Assembly (NCBI GenBank): GCA_965219665.1
Contig: CBDCOD010000020.1
Span: 28,472 to 92,471 of the forward strand
Origin: CBDCOD01 sp965219665
GTDB taxonomy: Bacteria; Pseudomonadota; Gammaproteobacteria; CAKMZV01
Length of the DNA stretch: 64,000 nucleotides
Reading direction: 5' to 3'
Shown here piece after piece: positions 63,914 through 64,000 of this stretch. Every line of letters starts with the position of its first letter. The stretch's first letter is position 1. The notes beneath the pieces are model-generated. The model saw only the letters and a list, made by a program, of their open reading frames with translations, made no database searches and was not told the DNA's origin. The position numbers and the translations under genes are program-made.

Positions 63914-64000
63914 TGACAGTTACCGCTGCGGTAGCACAAGCTGCCAGCAGTGGTGGCGGGGTGGTGGCTGTAGCTTACAGTCTGAATCAGGCGCAATAGA
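63913..64000 (+). pseudogene. Second Gly-rich/Cys C-terminal sorting-tail fragment, cut by the window edge
   Basis: One frame reads VTVTAAVAQAASSGGG and then drifts to a stop at about 63997-63999. Adding one G in the run at about 63958-63961 gives SSGGGGGGCSLQ, nearly the same as the tail at 19516-19728 (SSSGGGGCSLQ). The hydrophobic part would lie beyond the window. The left end is arbitrary because no start is visible. Confidence 0.45.

Larger units (their letters stand above)
63468..64000. other. Region of decayed genes downstream of tRNA-Leu(UAA)
   Basis: No intact gene. A signal-peptide-like frame starts at 63605 and stops after 23 codons; TCATATA/TATATGA arms (63588-63594 and 63602-63608) surround its start. 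Then come the DUF4373-type fragment (63762-63913) and a Gly-rich tail (63913 to the edge). The mixture of unrelated fragments suggests repeated insertion and decay. Confidence 0.55.

Noticed and set aside
1..64000. CRISPR arrays, rRNA genes, complete insertion sequences, riboswitches
   Set aside because: I looked for regularly spaced repeats, rRNA-like stretches, transposase motifs with inverted ends, and known riboswitch cores, and saw none that could be supported.

Overview
The window reads as ordinary chromosome of a gammaproteobacterium with moderate-to-low GC. Several gene orders are typical of that class: rluC followed by a HAD phosphatase, murJ-ribF, an M23 endopeptidase next to anmK, rplM-rpsI, and dacA-type carboxypeptidase / D-amino-acid aminotransferase / ybeD. 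A genuine MetR also fits. Genes are dense, often overlap by 1-26 nt, and use GTG or TTG starts fairly often. A PhaR regulator suggests that the cell makes polyhydroxyalkanoate. No genus can be named with confidence.

Layout. 1-3835: the 3' part of a phosphomannomutase gene, then a leftward cmoB-rluC-HAD phosphatase operon in which cmoB carries a single-base frameshift. 4184-12118: an AT-richer catabolic island with a tripartite tricarboxylate transporter (binding protein, terminator, then a fused TctA-TctB permease), a PrpF/GalD-type isomerase, a TcuA-like flavoprotein, a TcuB-like Fe-S membrane protein and an AbrB-type membrane protein. Together these look like a complete uptake-isomerisation-dehydrogenation route for a tricarboxylate such as tricarballylate or an aconitate isomer. 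12268-19510: ferredoxin reductase, SURF1, murJ-ribF-ispB, a nucleoside-recognition membrane protein and a DsbA-like protein. 19511-19963: a degraded C-terminal sorting-signal gene. 19964-28736: leuS, a TusA-like protein, M23 peptidase, anmK, tsaC, rplY, pth, ychF, rnhB. 28772-31406: leftward leuD-folP-lpxB. 31425-34861: SDR, mutY, LPP20-type lipoprotein, rplM-rpsI. 34952-40919: leftward genes for argH with a thioredoxin-like protein, and for a CorB-type protein, suhB-like phosphatase, tadA and rmuC. 40978-47137: minC without minDE, ppiD, sodB, sppA-like, mnmA and an FdVI-type ferredoxin. 47163-52804: metR and a two-gene RND efflux system. 52811-57600: a peptide-type ABC transporter with no binding protein, and a dienelactone hydrolase. 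57827-63467: two tRNA-Leu genes bracketing an alpha/beta hydrolase, a spondin_N lipoprotein, a DD-carboxypeptidase, a D-amino-acid transaminase, ybeD, phaR and lolA. 63468-64000: gene debris beyond tRNA-Leu(UAA).

The parts most worth following are the tricarboxylate island; the frameshifted cmoB; two fossil Gly-rich/Cys/hydrophobic C-terminal sorting tails (19.5 kb and the right edge), which imply a JDVT-CTERM-like protein-sorting system elsewhere in the genome; and a fragment of a DUF4373-type replication-associated gene next to tRNA-Leu(UAA), which marks a probable integration hot spot. A bacterial spondin_N lipoprotein, an orphan minC and several candidate operators (direct repeats or palindromes) are further leads. 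All functions are read from sequence motifs and remembered family features; no database search was run.
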